Positions 21,181 through 32,475 are shown, counted from the first letter of the stretch. The stretch is DNA of 64,000 nucleotides from Saccopteryx bilineata (GCF_036850765.1 NC_089495.1:197602847-197666846), one strand, 5' to 3'. Numbers and translations are program-made. Notes: a model not told the origin generated them from the sequence alone.

Positions 21181-22489
21181 TCAATTTTTTTTTTAGGCTT
21201 TAGTAGATTTCCTTTCAAACTACCAAACTAAGTATGGTCGTTATGACAAGCCAATTAATACAGAGGTGTATAAATACATAGCCAACGCTATCCCTCTCCC
21301 CATCACAATAACCCTTGTGAACAATTTAGCACATCCCTACATTTTCACATTATGTGAAAATATCCTCTCTGCTTTGAAGGCCAAGCCTCTACAGCTGGGT
21401 TATCTTTAGTCTTCTGCCAGAATCTTGGGAGAACTCAACAGTCTTGTAGAAGACCCATCAAACACTCCTGGTACTTCTTGATGTCAACATTTGCCCGTGC
21501 TCCTCTTTGTCGCTCCCTTCCTTAGTCCCATGATGCCTCTTCTTTGACCTGACTGAGACTCCTGGGCCTCTGGCCCCATCCTCCCTTTCTCCAACTCATT
21601 ATTATCAAATCACCATTTCACCGTATCCCCTCTTCAGCCAGGACCCAATGGAGCATCCCCGCCTCCACTCCTGCCAACGCTTCAACACCTACCCTTTTGT
21701 CCTTCCACCCAACACATCCCCAACCTTTGATTAGTCCAACTATCACCCTTCTCCATTTATTCACTCAGACAGCCAAGTGCAACTGAAGGAAACTGTATTG
21801 TATATCCTTCAGCTTGATGCCCCCGAGAACCGGGTCCCCGACATCCCTGGGGACCTTGGCATTGCCCTTGCTGCCATGACACAATGACTGGAGACGTGTC
21901 CACTGCCTACACACTCCCAAGGTCGGGCCCTGACTTACGTAACAACAAACGATTTTCAGATGAGTAGAACATTAAAAATAATTGGTCATCTCCGTAGCTA
22001 CTGACTAAGTGACCATTAGTAACTCCTCATTTACTGCAATTGCAGCAAAAATAAGACGGAAATGAACTAGTCGCAAAGAATTCCTATCAGTAATTCCACC
22101 GATTTTCTCTCCCTCTTAAAAAACCATAGTGGGATCAAGTGAGTGAGACATTATTAGGAATAATCCTGAGTCTCTCCTAATTTAAGTAAATCATTTATCG
22201 CAATGGTATTGTTACTATAATTAATCAAACTCAAATGCTGCTGGCCATTTTTCTAGTCTCAAGCCAGTGTTATATCAGAAAAAAAAAATACGTATATGGT
22301 CATGATTCCTAAAGCATTAAAAAACAAATGAATCTTTCCTGAAGGTTTCTTGAAGAAATGAAGGTGGGAGTTTTACCCACATTGCACAAAAAAAGCTTCT
22401 TAAACTCCCTATCTCTCTGCTGGAGGTGGATGGGATATTGGCACATACAATAAATTTAATGTTCACCACACCATTTCCTCTTCCTAAAC
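21181..22489. other. Unassigned DNA
   Basis: About 1.3 kb without a confident repeat or exon. Composition shifts from AT-rich (21185-21420) to balanced. No frame longer than about 60 codons is present. Confidence 0.4.
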
Positions 22490-22860
22490 ACAAGGAAAGA
22501 CTACTTCTCCATCTCCCTCTGCCCTTGCAGTTAGGTTGAGACCGTGTGACTGGTTTTAACCAATGGGATGTGAACAGTTGTGACCTGTGTCATTTCCAAG
22601 CCCATGTTAAGTAAGAGCTGGGGTGCCTCTTAGTTTCTTTCCCTGCTACCGGGGCCTTTTCAATCTTATATGTACAGACAGGAGTATCTCAGAGAGCCTG
22701 GATCCCTGAATCTCCAAATGGGGGAGTGTACCTACAGGCTCTACCAGGCTTCCAAACAGCAAGAAATAAAAGAACTTTTGTCTTGTTCAAACATTCAGAT
22801 TTGAGGATTGATTTGTTATAGCAGCATAAGCTATCCTATCCTGATTAATACAGCTGTAAA
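22490..22860 (+). repeat. Ancient LTR-like mammalian repeat
   Basis: TTTTAACCAATGGGATGTGA, GTCATTTCCAAGCCCATGTT, GAGCCTGGATCCCTGAATCT, AAGAAATAAAAGAACTTTTG and GTTATAGCAGCATAAGCTAT with a final TCCTGATTAATACAG follow a mammal-wide LTR of the MaLR/ERVL kind. AATAAA is retained. Confidence 0.6.
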
Positions 22861-22918
22861 TACAGCTTCCCATAGGATCCTGAGCAAGGAAGCTAAAACC
22901 CTTTCTAATATCAGGAAG

Positions 22919-23101
22919 TGCCTGACCTGTGGTGGCACCGTGGATAAAGCGTCGACCTGGAATGCTGAGGTCGCCAGTTCGAAACCCTGGGCCTGCCTGG
23001 TCAAGGCACATATGGGAGTTGATATGAAAGTTGATGCTTCCTGCTCCTCCTCCACTTCTTCTCTCTCTCTCTTCTCTAAAAGGAATAAATAAATAAAAAT
23101 T
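22919..23101 (+). mobile_element. SINE-B copy
   Basis: Head CCTGACCTGTGGTGGCACCG, CAGTTCGAAACCCTGG B box, CAAGGCACATATGGGAGTTG and a TCTC tract. Perfect 13-bp target duplications TAATATCAGGAAG lie at 22906-22918 and 23102-23114. Confidence 0.95.
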
Positions 23102-23130
23102 TAATATCAGGAAGCCTAGAGTCCCTAGAC

Positions 23131-23328
23131 TTGGCCTGATAGCTCAGTTGTTGGAGCATCATCCCAATGCGCCAAGGTTGTGGGTTCAATTCCCAGTTAG
23201 GGCACATGTAGGAACCAACCAATGAATGCATGACTAGGTAGAACAACAAATCAATATTTCTCTCTCTCTCTTTCCCTTCTTCTCTCTCTCTAAAATCAAT
23301 AAATTTAATTTAAAAAAATCTTTTAAGT
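23131..23328 (+). mobile_element. SINE-D copy
   Basis: Third tRNA-SINE design: TGGCCTGATAGCTCAGTTGT head, GTGGGTTCAATTCCCAGTTA B box, AACCAACCAATGAATGCATG body, TCTC tract and A-rich tail. Short target duplication CTAGAGTCC at 23116-23124 and 23329-23337. Confidence 0.85.
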
Positions 23329-23419
23329 CTAGAGTCCTTTCTAAGAACCCAGGTCCTCAATACCCACTGCATCTCCCCAGAGCTCAGCAGAGCTAGTTTT
23401 AAGCCAATCTCCACCTATA

Positions 23420-23534
23420 ACTTATTGGGCAATTTACTTAGCTTCCTTGTATTTCCGTTTCCCTGGACATGAAATGGATATAATAACAGTGCCTGCTTCA
23501 TAGAATTGCTGTGAGGACTAAAGAGATAAGACCT
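23420..23534 (-). repeat. MIR SINE fragment
   Basis: TTACTTAGCTTCCTTGTATT, AATGGATATAATAACAGTGC, CTGCTTCATAGAATTGCTGT and GAGGACTAAAGAGATAAG are the reverse complement of the MIR body. Confidence 0.75.
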
Positions 23535-24060
23535 AGCAATTTTACCTTTAAGAATTTATTCTACAGATAAACTCACGCCTGGATGCAAAGGAACACACAG
23601 AAGGATTTTCACCGCCCTGTTTTCTGTGAGAAGCAAGGGCCTGGGAGCAACCTGACTGTCCCTCAATAGGAAAGTGGTTTAATAAGCTATGACACACCTG
23701 CAAAACTGAATAGAATAAATACCATGTAGCCATAGAAATAAATAAATAAAATGGCTCTTCTTACCCTAAAATGGGAAAAAAACTGCCAAGACATTGTGTT
23801 ACAGGTAAAAAGCAAGGAGCAGTAGAAAATATATTAAATGCAGCCATTTATTTTTACTTAAAGGACATCCTCACAGATGGTGGCTCGTGGTTTTAAACAA
23901 ATTTTAGAAGGATATGGAATAAATGACGTTTGCTTCTAAGGGGGGAAACGGGGAGCCTGGGGAGGGAACGGGACTTATATTTAAGCACATCTTCTTGTAC
24001 TCTTTTAGTTTCACGCTTACTGTTTTTAATACAATAATAATGTAAATAAAGTGCTTAGCA
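23535..24060 (+). mobile_element. Old L1 (L1M-type) 3' end
   Basis: AGCAATTTTACCTTTAAGAA, GCAACCTGACTGTCCCTCAA, TAGGAAAGTGGTTTAATAAG and AATACCATGTAGCCATAGAA correspond to the ORF2-terminal region of old L1. The 3' UTR follows, with GGAAGGATATGGAATAAATG-like text. No frame survives. Confidence 0.65.
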
Positions 24061-24089
24061 GTCCGTGCCAATGCGTGTTAAAAATAATA

Positions 24090-24162
24090 CTGCTCACAAA
24101 AAATAGGGGAAATTTCAAAATGAAGATGAAGCGATAAAATACCCCCTACTTTTTGTGAGCAG
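24090..24162. mobile_element. 73-bp MITE, Tc1/mariner-like
   Basis: Ends CTGCTCACAAAAAATAGGGG and CCCCCTACTTTTTGTGAGCAG are near-perfect inverted repeats around a short spacer. TA dinucleotides flank it at 24088-24089 and 24163-24164. TA duplication and small size point to the Tc1/mariner superfamily. It has no coding capacity. Confidence 0.82.
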
Positions 24163-24164
24163 TA

Positions 24165-24719
24165 TGTCATCATTGCTGACGATGTTATTGTAATGGATTC
24201 ACATTGATTCCTTTTGGCCGGCATGACATTTCAGGGGCTCCCACCTCTGGCTCCCTTGACAAGCCTGTCTCCTGCCTCCTGGCCTTCTCCCATTTTCTCT
24301 GAGAAAAAATAAGAAACAGAAAACTGTGGTGACTGAATTCCTATTTTTGGTCTTCTCTGGAAGGGACGATTTCCCCTAGACACATGTGCAGACCCACAGG
24401 GTTCCAGCTGACTCTCAGAAAAGGTGTGAGGGTCTGCTAGAGGTGCCGGGATGGGGTGAGATTACTCCAGCAGGTGGACTCCTGCGGCTGCACCCCAGGA
24501 GAGGGCTCTCGGAGAAACACCGCCCTTGAACAGGAGCCCTGACGTCAGAGTTTATAGTCAAAGATGCCTGCCATTGCTGCTGCTGTATGTCCCACCACCT
24601 AGGACCAGCACAAGGAGTAGAGGCCGAGTAAGAACATTTCCTCCCCAGTGGGGCCACCCTGCCAGCCTGGCAGGCCCTATTATTCTAGATGTCTCCATGA
24701 CGGAGTTTCTGAATGAGAT
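24165..24719. other. Unassigned DNA
   Basis: No recognisable exon or repeat. A TGACGTCAGAG word (CRE-like TGACGTCA) lies at 24540-24547 but without other promoter context. Confidence 0.35.
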
Positions 24720-25125
24720 GAATATCTGAATCAGTAGATGGAGTGAAGCAGATTGCCCTCCCCACTATGGGTGGGCCTCACCCAATCAGTGGAAGCCCTG
24801 CTTAGGACAAAAAGTCTGACCCTCCTCCAGGAGAGAATTCTTCCTGCCTGACTAACTGCCTCTGAACTGAGGCATGGTGTTTTCCTGCCTCCAGGCTCAA
24901 ACTGAAACATCAGCTCTTCCTGAGTCTCCAGCCAGCTGGTCTTCACACTGGAGCTACACCATCAGCTCTCCTGGGTCTCTCTTGCCAACACACCCTGCAG
25001 ATCTTGGGATTTCTCAGTCTCCATAATCATGTGAGCCAATTCTTTATAATTAGTTAATTAATTAATTAATCAATCAATCTCCCATATTGGTTCCATTTCT
25101 CTGGAGAAGTCGGACTAATACATTA
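24720..25125 (+). repeat. Ancient LTR-like repeat
   Basis: AGCAGATTGCCCTCCCCACT, GTGGGCCTCACCCAATCAGT, AGGACAAAAAGTCTGACCCT, CTGGTCTTCACACTGGAGCT and CATAATCATGTGAGCCAATT occur in order. A (TTAA)n run follows at 25050-25079, then GGTTCCATTTCTCTGGAGAA and TAATACA. This is a familiar mammal-wide element; its exact class is not certain. Confidence 0.6.
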
Positions 25126-25902
25126 CCCAATAACTGTCTGTGGAATGAATGAGCAGGCCACTTACAAATCCTCTTTTGGAGGCAAAGTCTATATCAGACA
25201 GCCAAGCTTAAAAACCACAATGCGGACCCCAAGGGGTTTCCTGGGGTCACTGCCAGGAACCTGCATGTCATCTTCAGGCTGCTGGGTAAAGAACAAAGGG
25301 TGGTCCCCCCTGTGAACGGAAGAGTAGCTCCTAGTTATAACTTGAGTTTGAACTCCTTCACCTTAACTTCTGTCCACTCCTCTGGTCAGTCTATCAGGAA
25401 TAGCTTTCCTCAGCTGCCCAGCATGCCCACCACAACTGGAGGACCTGCTGGTCTACGGTGGGTCTTCTCTGATTCATCCTTGTGCAAGATGACAACTGCT
25501 CACTGGCCCTGGAGCCAGCCAGACCTGGATCTGAGAGCCGGCTCAGCGGGGATGTCGATAAAACTTCAAAAGCTCTTCTGTAAAGTTTGTCCCTGTCATA
25601 GCTTTCCTTGAACACTGCTAGCAAGGTTGCAAACGCACAGGTCTGCCCCTCCTTCTTGAGCTGCTGTCTCCATGAAGCTGTGTCACAACACATCCCTAAG
25701 CAGCATTCTGCACACAGCACCCCATGCAGTGTCCCCACACGTCTTCATGTATTGTCTCTACCCAGTGTCCTCCCAGTGACATGCAGTGACTCACTTCGTC
25801 ACTATGCATTGTCCCCACTCCATGTTCCCATAGACAGTCTCTTTTCTAACTAACTTAAAAATTAATAAAAACTATCTTTTCTTGTTATTGCTACAGGCCT
25901 GT
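25126..25902. other. Unassigned DNA
   Basis: No exon, splice pair or repeat supported. Frames at 25300-25611 (+) and 25394-25738 (-) overlap on opposite strands. Confidence 0.35.
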
Positions 25903-25915
25903 GACATGGATTCTT

Positions 25916-26247
25916 TCCTTTTTTTTTTCAGAGACAGAGAGAGAGTCAGAGAAAAGGATAGACAGGGACAGACTGACAGGAACGGAGAGAGATGAGAAGC
26001 ATCAATCACCAGTTTTTCGTTGCGACACCTTAGTTGTTCACTGATTGCTTTCTCATATGTGCCTTGACCACAGGCCTTCAGCAGACCATGCAACCCCTTG
26101 CTTGGGCCAGTGACCATGGGTCCAAGCTGGTGAGCTTTGCTCAAACCAGATGAGCCCGCACTCAAGCTGGTGACCTTGGGGTCTCGAAGCTGGGTCCTCC
26201 GTATCCCAGTCCAACACTATATCTACTGCGCCATGCCCTGGTCAGGC
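25916..26247 (-). mobile_element. SINE-C, full length
   Basis: Minus orientation: T-tail, CAGAGACAGAGAGAGAGTCA, GTTGCGACACCTTAGTTGTT, CTCGAAGCTGGGTCCTCCG and a CACTGCGCCATGCCCTGGTC head. Target duplications GACATGGATTCTT (25903-25915) and GACATAGATTCTT (26248-26260) differ at one base. Confidence 0.95.
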
Positions 26248-26744
26248 GACATAGATTCTTGACCAAGCCCTAGACACGCTCCTCTGAGCCCTCTGGACTG
26301 TGCCCCCAGCTCAGCCTATGAAGCCTTGAACAGACACAAACAGTCTCTAACAGCTCAAGGCCACATCCCTAGGATGACCCTGCCTGAGAAAACTGAAGGC
26401 TGCCAGAAGAACTGACTGTTCCCGCCCACTTGAGGGTAGAGCCCGCCTCTGTGGGAGGGGAGAAGCCACTTCAACAGGTGCCAGTTAGCAAGCCCTGATG
26501 GGTTTCGCATGGACCAACATCCCCCCTTCCTGCTTTTGTCATTTTTCACTTTTCTGACTCTACTGAGCACCCCTTTCCTCCCCTCCCTCTCCCTTCATTG
26601 TTTCTTTCAAGCGCCCAGTCACCGCTGTACAAATCACAGTTGAGTTCAGTTCACTGGGGACTCTTTTCCCTATTGCAGTAGTACGTTACTGGTTAAAATC
26701 TGTCCTTCCCACTTTAACCAGTGGTTTGTGTATCTTTGACACCA
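26248..26744. other. Unassigned DNA
   Basis: Nothing recognisable. The frame at 26355-26570 (-) has no family features. Confidence 0.35.
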
Positions 26745-26900
26745 GGCAGCGAGCTGAGTGTTTCCCATTCCAGTACCTCATTTGATCCTCATAAGAACCC
26801 TAGGAGACAGGGTCTATTATCACAGACGGGGAAACTCAGGGGCAGAGAAGTCACTTAGGACCACCGAGCTGGTGCGCACTGAAGCCTGCAGCCTACTCAG
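26745..26900 (+). repeat. MIR SINE fragment
   Basis: GTACCTCATTTGATCCTCAT, AAGAACCCTAGGAGACAGGG, TCTATTATCACAGACGGGGA and AACTCAGGGGCAGAGAAGTC follow the MIR core. Confidence 0.75.
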
Positions 26901-27668
26901 TGCATACCTCCTACTGTGGCCCTGTTACAGGGAAGAACGGAATCCATTGAATCAGAGAACCAACCTTCTAGTCCCAAAGACGACACAGCCACAGGTTCAA
27001 AGCAGAGATCAGAGCTGTCCACGGGCGTGGGAGCTGCGGCACTGACCACCAGGGCTGAGGTTTGCCGGGATCCAGGCTTCGGGCTTCGGTCATCACATCC
27101 CATGTTCCTGAGATCATCACGGTAGCTCTGCTCCTCTGCCCTCGAGTCGATTCTGAGCCCTGGCATCCAGGCCCCCAAGCAATTGGTATGAAGTCAGGTT
27201 AGTGGACAGAGGGCTCCCCACCCTCTTGCTGGAGGGAATCTGCTTTGCCTCTTTTCTGTGAGATTGGAGATACATTCCAAAGCTCCTGTGAAATCTGGTG
27301 GGCAACGGGTGGGCATGTGCAGTGTTGGCAGCTCTAGTCTCCCGGGGGGAATCACAGCTCTTTGGAGGACGTGACCAGGTAAAAAACGGCATTGAGGAAG
27401 GAGCCCTGCCCGTGGAGTCTGAAGACTTTAGTGGGAGTCTCGAATATATCACATGCTCCGTCTGGATCTCAGTTTCTGTAACTCAGAAAATGGTAGCAGG
27501 ATCTCCAGCAGCACCCGCCTTAACCACGTACCAAAGGCAAACGACTGAGGTCAGTCCAAGGTCAAGAGTGTGCACCCTTACCAGCCCAGAAGCCCTTTCA
27601 CAAGCCAGATAACTGTTGAAGGACGTGAGCGCTCTTCCCAAAGAAGCGTAATGTGTTGTATTGAAAGC
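26901..27668. other. Unassigned DNA
   Basis: No repeat or exon recognised. Overlapping frames on both strands (26897-27178, 27117-27452, 27298-27612) have no shared family or splice support. Confidence 0.35.
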
Positions 27669-27704
<36 letters not shown>

Positions 27705-27711
27705 TTTTTTG
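27669..27711. repeat. (TTTTC)n and poly-T run
   Basis: Three or four TTTTC units pass into a run of about 26 T. No SINE body follows immediately on either side. Confidence 0.85.
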
Positions 27712-27974
27712 GAGTCGTTTAATTTCTATGCATTTTAATTTCTATGTATTTTAGCTCTGGAGAGTAATTTCAAGTTTGGGAGATTTTTTTTAAAATGCAA
27801 ATTGGCTTTGATTTGGAAAGAACTGTGACAAAGTTGTGGGGTGGGGCCTCCAAGCTTAATGACCATATTTGCATATCAATAGCCTCTCACTTCATTTGCT
27901 GCCTTGGCCACCCTCCGAGCTTAGATGGATCAAGACAGAATGGAAAGATGGGAGAAATACTGATTTTTTCTTCC

Positions 27975-28178
27975 TTTTTTTTTCCCCCATTGATTTGAGA
28001 CAGAGAAAGAAAGGGGGAAAGAGGGAGAGAGAAGCATCAACTCGTTGTTACACTTAGTTGTTCAATTTAGTTGTGCGCTCATTGGTTGCTTCTTCTAGGT
28101 GCCCTGACCCAGGATCACTGGTGTGACCTCGCCACTCCAGGAAAGCGCTCTGTCCACTGGGAAACCCAACCAGGGCTT
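27975..28178 (-). mobile_element. SINE-D-like copy
   Basis: Plus-strand text CCATTGATTTGAGACAGAGA, GAGAAGCATCAACTCGTTGT, CTAGGTGCCCTGACCCAGGA and a terminal AACCCAACCAGGGC is the reverse complement of SINE-D. Diverged, with no clear target duplication. Confidence 0.7.
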
Positions 28179-28515
28179 CCTTTTTTTTTTTTCTTCTTTT
28201 TTTTAAGCACAGTGAGTGTTTTTTATTTTTACTATTCATAAGAAACAGGCATTTAGATTTCAAAGTTTACATTACAAAATGACCGGCAGTAGTTTGAGGC
28301 ATTTCAACAATGCTAATGGCCTCCTCTTTGCTGACACCAACAGGGCCATTTATCATGCACTCAAAAAGCAGGACAGTGTCCCAAGTGGACATGTTATACA
28401 CATCCTGTGGGCACTCAGACCACATGGGAGGTGTTACCCTCTCATCATGCTGATGTGAGACAACACAAGAGTACTGAGACCAGGGAAGTTCACCCAAGCA
28501 AGCTGCAGTGTCCAT
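28179..28515 (-). pseudogene. Candidate processed retrocopy, source gene not recognised
   Basis: On the minus strand an 82-codon open frame (28515-28267) ends TAA. It is followed by a short 3' UTR with AATAAA (28227-28222) and, about 20 nt later, an A-rich tail (28204-28179). That layout is what a truncated processed retrocopy of an mRNA looks like. The peptide includes WSECPQDVYNMSTWDTVLLF and VSKEEAISIVE. Its composition looks protein-like, but I cannot name the parent. The upstream side abuts an ERVL LTR remnant at about 28516, so the copy may be 5'-truncated or the frame may begin inside LTR sequence. Alternative: part of an LTR element with a chance open frame. Confidence 0.35.
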
Positions 28516-28810
28516 ACTTTTTACCGGGGTCTCATTATATAGGCCTGACTGGTTGACTCATTGGCCACACCCCTCCCCTTTTCCCCAGAGGTCAAGTTGA
28601 TATCACCTAGCGCAAAGCCCCAACTGTCTCATCACACCCTTGGTCTTGCTCAGAGCATCCAGTCCCCACCTCCGAGTCATCTCATTAGCATGCACTCTCA
28701 CAGCAAAGACACAGCCATCACGCAGAATATTGCAGGCATTTACAAGTTATCTCCCAGGGACCAGGGGCCAAGGCCAGCCACATTCTTTATTACACAGAAA
28801 TAAGACAAAA
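28516..28810 (-). repeat. ERVL (MLT2-like) LTR remnant
   Basis: GGTCTCATTATATAGGCCTG, GACTGGTTGACTCATTGGCC, AGTCATCTCATTAGCATGCA and ATTCTTTATTACACAGAAAT correspond in order to the reverse complement of MLT2-type ERVL LTRs. Old and partial. Confidence 0.65.
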
Positions 28811-29213
28811 TACATTTTCAAACAAAAATTAAAAAAAAAACAAAAACCTTATCATCGAGAACCACAGTAGGCAGACCTGGAACATTTGAATCAAATACCA
28901 CCCGAATCCAGGAACACTGTGCAGCCTGCAATAGCACAGTCTGTTTGCGTCCTGAGTTTAAAGAGGCCGCTCAGATCTCTCAACAGTTCCCGTTTCAAAG
29001 GCATTAGGATAAGGCATTTCACTTTTCTGCAGCAGGTCAGCTGCAAACAGTAAACATACGGTTGTGTAGGAGTGAAGAATAGAAGGAAATAATTCACACT
29101 TGTTGTCCAATACTTCCCAATTCGATTAAAGATCTGAAATCCTTATGATAATCGCAGCTTATCCTCCTTCAATCAAATCAGGTCCTAACTCTCCAACTCA
29201 AACAGGGAGGAAG

Positions 29214-29214
<1 letters not shown>
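28811..29214. other. Unassigned DNA
   Basis: A-rich at the left, then ordinary sequence without a recognised repeat or exon. Confidence 0.35.

Positions 29215-29251
<37 letters not shown>
29215..29251. repeat. (CA)n microsatellite
   Basis: About 18 uninterrupted CA units, followed shortly by an A13 run near 29264. Confidence 0.95.
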
Positions 29252-29253
<2 letters not shown>

Positions 29254-29896
29254 GGTGCAGTGCAAAAAAAAAAAAATCACTGTGTAATTGTAAATTAGAA
29301 CTGTAATCAGCCCTCCGGCCCCTGGGCCTTCTTCATGACTAGGCTGTGAACCAAAAGGACTTACTGTGAATATATCTGCAGAAGAGCTCCAGGCACAGGA
29401 TAGAGAGGAACGCCTTGTTCACAGACCTAGTTGAAAGAATAGAGGGAAGAAACGTTCATGAAAAATGAAACGCGGTGGCTTGTTATCCAGTTAATAGAGG
29501 CTCTGGACGCATCAGTATTCTCTCTGCAGCTAGTTTGTTTTTAAATATGAAAGTAATACATGCAAATAGTAATATATATATATATAGATATTCAACAGGA
29601 AAAAATGTATCACAGGAGTTACACTTAAAACATTTAACAACTCTGTCGAGAAGGGCACAGTCAGACCAGATCCCAGCACTCTGCATGCACAACAACAACA
29701 AAGAACTTGCTTGCTCCTGACTTCCTGCTGCACTCCCCAGAGGTGGCCACTGTTAATTCCTTAAGACTCAGTCTAAAAAAAATTAATAAACAAAAAACAA
29801 AAAACGTGGTCTAGAAATGTTTTATGCATCCCAGCATATCTGTGTATTTATATATCCTTTTCTGTATAGAGCTGTTTTTGAAAGCCCCATCCTGTT
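29252..29896. other. Unassigned DNA
   Basis: Includes an AT dinucleotide run at 29571-29585. No coding or repeat evidence. Confidence 0.35.
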
Positions 29897-29913
29897 ATAT
29901 TGCATACTTTTTT

Positions 29914-30283
29914 CTTTTTCTTTTTTGTATTTTTCTGAAGTTGGAAACAGGGAGGCAGACAGACTCCCACATGAGCCCGACCAGGATCCACCTGGCATGC
30001 CCACCAGGGGGCGATGCTCTGCCCATCTGGGGCGTTGCTCTGTTGCAACCAGAGGCATTCTAGCGCCTGAGGCAGAGGCCACAGAGCCATCCTCAGCGCT
30101 CGGGCCAACTTTGCTCCAATGGAGCCTTGGCTGCAGGAGGGGAAAAGAGAGACAGAGAGGAAGGAGAGGGGGAGGGGTGGAGACGCAGATGGGCGCCTCT
30201 CCTGTGTGCCCTGGCCAGGAATTGAACCTGAGACTCCTGCACACCGGGCCAATGCTCTACCACTGAGCCATCCGACCAGAGCC
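29914..30283 (-). mobile_element. SINE-A, full length
   Basis: Reverse complement of the SINE-A design: CTGAAGTTGGAAACAGGGAG, a GC-rich body with CCACCAGGGGGCGA (CTCF-like, 30001-30014), CAGGAATTGAACCTGAGACT B-box region, head CGACCAGAGCC. Perfect 17-bp target duplications ATATTGCATACTTTTTT lie at 29897-29913 and 30284-30300. Long frames across it on both strands are repeat artefacts. Confidence 0.95.
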
Positions 30284-30300
30284 ATATTGCATACTTTTTT

Positions 30301-31220
30301 TTTTAACAATGTACCTTAGGTAATGTAAAGCCAGTAGCCATGGCCACCATCACAGCCACCTGGCCCATGCAGGTTCTCATTAGATTCAGACAGATAGTAA
30401 TGAAACAATGGAGCCAAGAACTGGGGCAGGGGGGGGGCATTAGCTTTAATCCTAGCTTGCACCCAGCGGGCAAGAAAAAACACACACTGGGCTCCAAAAC
30501 CCACTCATTCAGTGCTCACAAAGCTACTGACTTATTTGAGTTTCCTAGAATCAAAGGTTTCTAGCTCACTAGCCTTATTCACCTCTGTTCCCCATCTCTT
30601 TCTCTCTGCACAAACTGGCTTCTCCTTCAGCATTCTGCCATCTTGGTTGCTTCTCCTCTCCTCCATGTGGCCTTTATCTGCTCTCCTTTCTCATGCTAAT
30701 TTCAGGAACAGAGAGAGAGAGAGAAAGAGAGAGAGCGCGAGCTCCTGGTCTACCCCCATTTTATAGTGTAGATATCAAAACCTTTAATTCAATATACAAA
30801 CAAGGAAGTCTCTGATAAAAAAGTCATTTAAGGTGGGAAAGGCTTAGTCTTAAAACTAAGCCTTAGGCTATAACAACCCTGCCTGCTTACAGCCTGTCCT
30901 CCACACCCATTGCAAACTATAAGTGAGCAAACCTATATATCATATTTACAAACTTATTTGACCAACAGCATACATCTTTATGTACTTGGGAGAGTATTCC
31001 TGTAAGACAGGGAGTGGCGTCAGGGGGTGTGCGATTGATGACAAAGCTGATCCTGGTGGTGCCAGGGGTTAGAAGTGACCTCAGAGAGAATGAGTCCAAC
31101 TCTTGCATTCCATTGATGAGAAAAGTGAAACCAGAGAGGTTCAACATCAAACCGGTCCGTGGCAGAAGCAGAAATGGCCCCAACTCCCCTAAAAGGCATC
31201 AGGTGGCGGTGGAGTAACAA
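30301..31220. other. Unassigned, possibly LTR-derived
   Basis: TGTAAAGCCA at 30319-30328 and an AGAGAGAGAGAGAGAAAGAG tract near 30712 give an ERV-like feel, but I cannot find matched ends or a target duplication. A TAGAAGTGACCTCAGAGAGA block near 31070 resembles an old mammal-wide repeat. No gene is supported. Confidence 0.3.
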
Positions 31221-32190
31221 CCTGGACTAGCGGCCTGGGAGTCCCAGCCCAGGGGATGGATGGATACACTCACCCCCTGAGTGACTCTTCAATACCACTA
31301 TAACCTGGAACAATCGAGGGTACCTCGGGGTCCCCCTGGGGCCTGCTCTGCAGGAAGTCCACGTCCTGTTCTCATGTGTGTGGCTAGGCCTTCTGGGAAG
31401 ACCAGTGAAGGAGACTCAGGTGCGCACTGCTTGGGCCTGAGTTAAGCCGTCCCACCGAAGAAGGAAGGTAAAGGTTGCATTAGACCAAGATATCCCAAGA
31501 AGGCAGATAATGCACCTGGAACTTAGAAGAATTCAGTGATAGTGGGCTCTGGTCAGAATAAGAAAAGGAGAGTGACAAGGAATCAGAGGCAAACGAAGGA
31601 TTAGAAGGGCAGAGAACAGAGCTGAGTGCGACAAGGACAGAGGCAGAGGCTTAGCAGAGGCGATAGGAAGTGATCAGGGACAGCAGGGGAGTCTCCGACG
31701 CTGAGAGGAGAAAGTTCCAAAGAAAGAGGAAGTAGACAGAGGTGTTAAGTGCTGCAAAGGGCTCAAATGAGAAGACTTTAAAATATCCTTTGGATGTGAT
31801 AAACACGGAAGCCACTGGTGACCTCGCTGAGTCACGTCAGCAAAGCAGCGAGGGCAGAATCCAGATAGCAGTGGGCTGAGGAGGGATTGAGAAGGAAGGA
31901 AAAGGAGCCATCTCAGGCAGGTGATTACCAGGCAGGCTGGTTGAGAAGGAGAGAAAGAGGGGACAGGGCAGCTTGGGGGACACAGAGCATGTCCTAGGTC
32001 TTTATTCCAATTCAGCAACGCACAGGCAGTACGCTCCTTCTCAAGGCCACAAGTAGCAGGAGAAGGAAAGAGGGAGTCTCGGCTTCCTGTCCCAGCCGCT
32101 GCTGAATCACAGGTCCCAGGGATTTGTATAAATTATCCAGAGTAACAGAATTCCGTGCCCATACTGTTCCCAAGATGTATGCATGGGGTA
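31221..32190. other. Unassigned DNA
   Basis: Purine-rich in the middle (31480-31980). The 114-codon minus frame at 31674-32018 reflects low pyrimidine-stop density and has no family match that I can see. Confidence 0.35.
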
Positions 32191-32420
32191 CGATAATAAC
32201 ACTAGCCACCGTTTACTGAGCGCTTATTTATGCAAAGCTGAGAGCTTTGCATAAATTATCTCATTTAATCCTCACAACAATTCCGTAAGGTAGGCCTTAT
32301 TATTTTCTTCAATTTGAAAACGATGAAACCTGAGACACAGGGAGCTTAATTAGCCTGTTCCAGGTCATCCAGCCAATAAATGGTGACATCAGGATTCAAA
32401 CCCAGGCTCATGTTTTTCCA
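32191..32420 (+). repeat. MIR SINE, near full length
   Basis: TTTACTGAGCGCTTATTTAT, CATTTAATCCTCACAACAAT, GGTAGGCCTTATTATTTTCT, GTTCCAGGTCATCCAGCCAA and TTCAAACCCAGGCTCA follow MIR order. The GCTGAGAGCTTTGCATAAAT segment adds a small internal duplication. Confidence 0.85.
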
Positions 32421-32475
32421 AGGCTGGTCCCCCATACTGTTAAGCCAGGGTCCCTCGAGCTGGACAGTGTGAGTC

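Noticed and set aside
24540..24547. TGACGTCA as a CRE promoter element
   Set aside because: Isolated motif with no supporting promoter features nearby.
29817..30309. Frames of 140-153 codons on both strands
   Set aside because: They lie in SINE-A and its flanks, and both strands are open over the same bases, which is a repeat and composition effect.
30319..30887. Possible full LTR starting TGTAAAGCC
   Set aside because: No matching CA end with a 4-6 bp duplication could be found, and no polyadenylation signal in the expected place. Left as unassigned.
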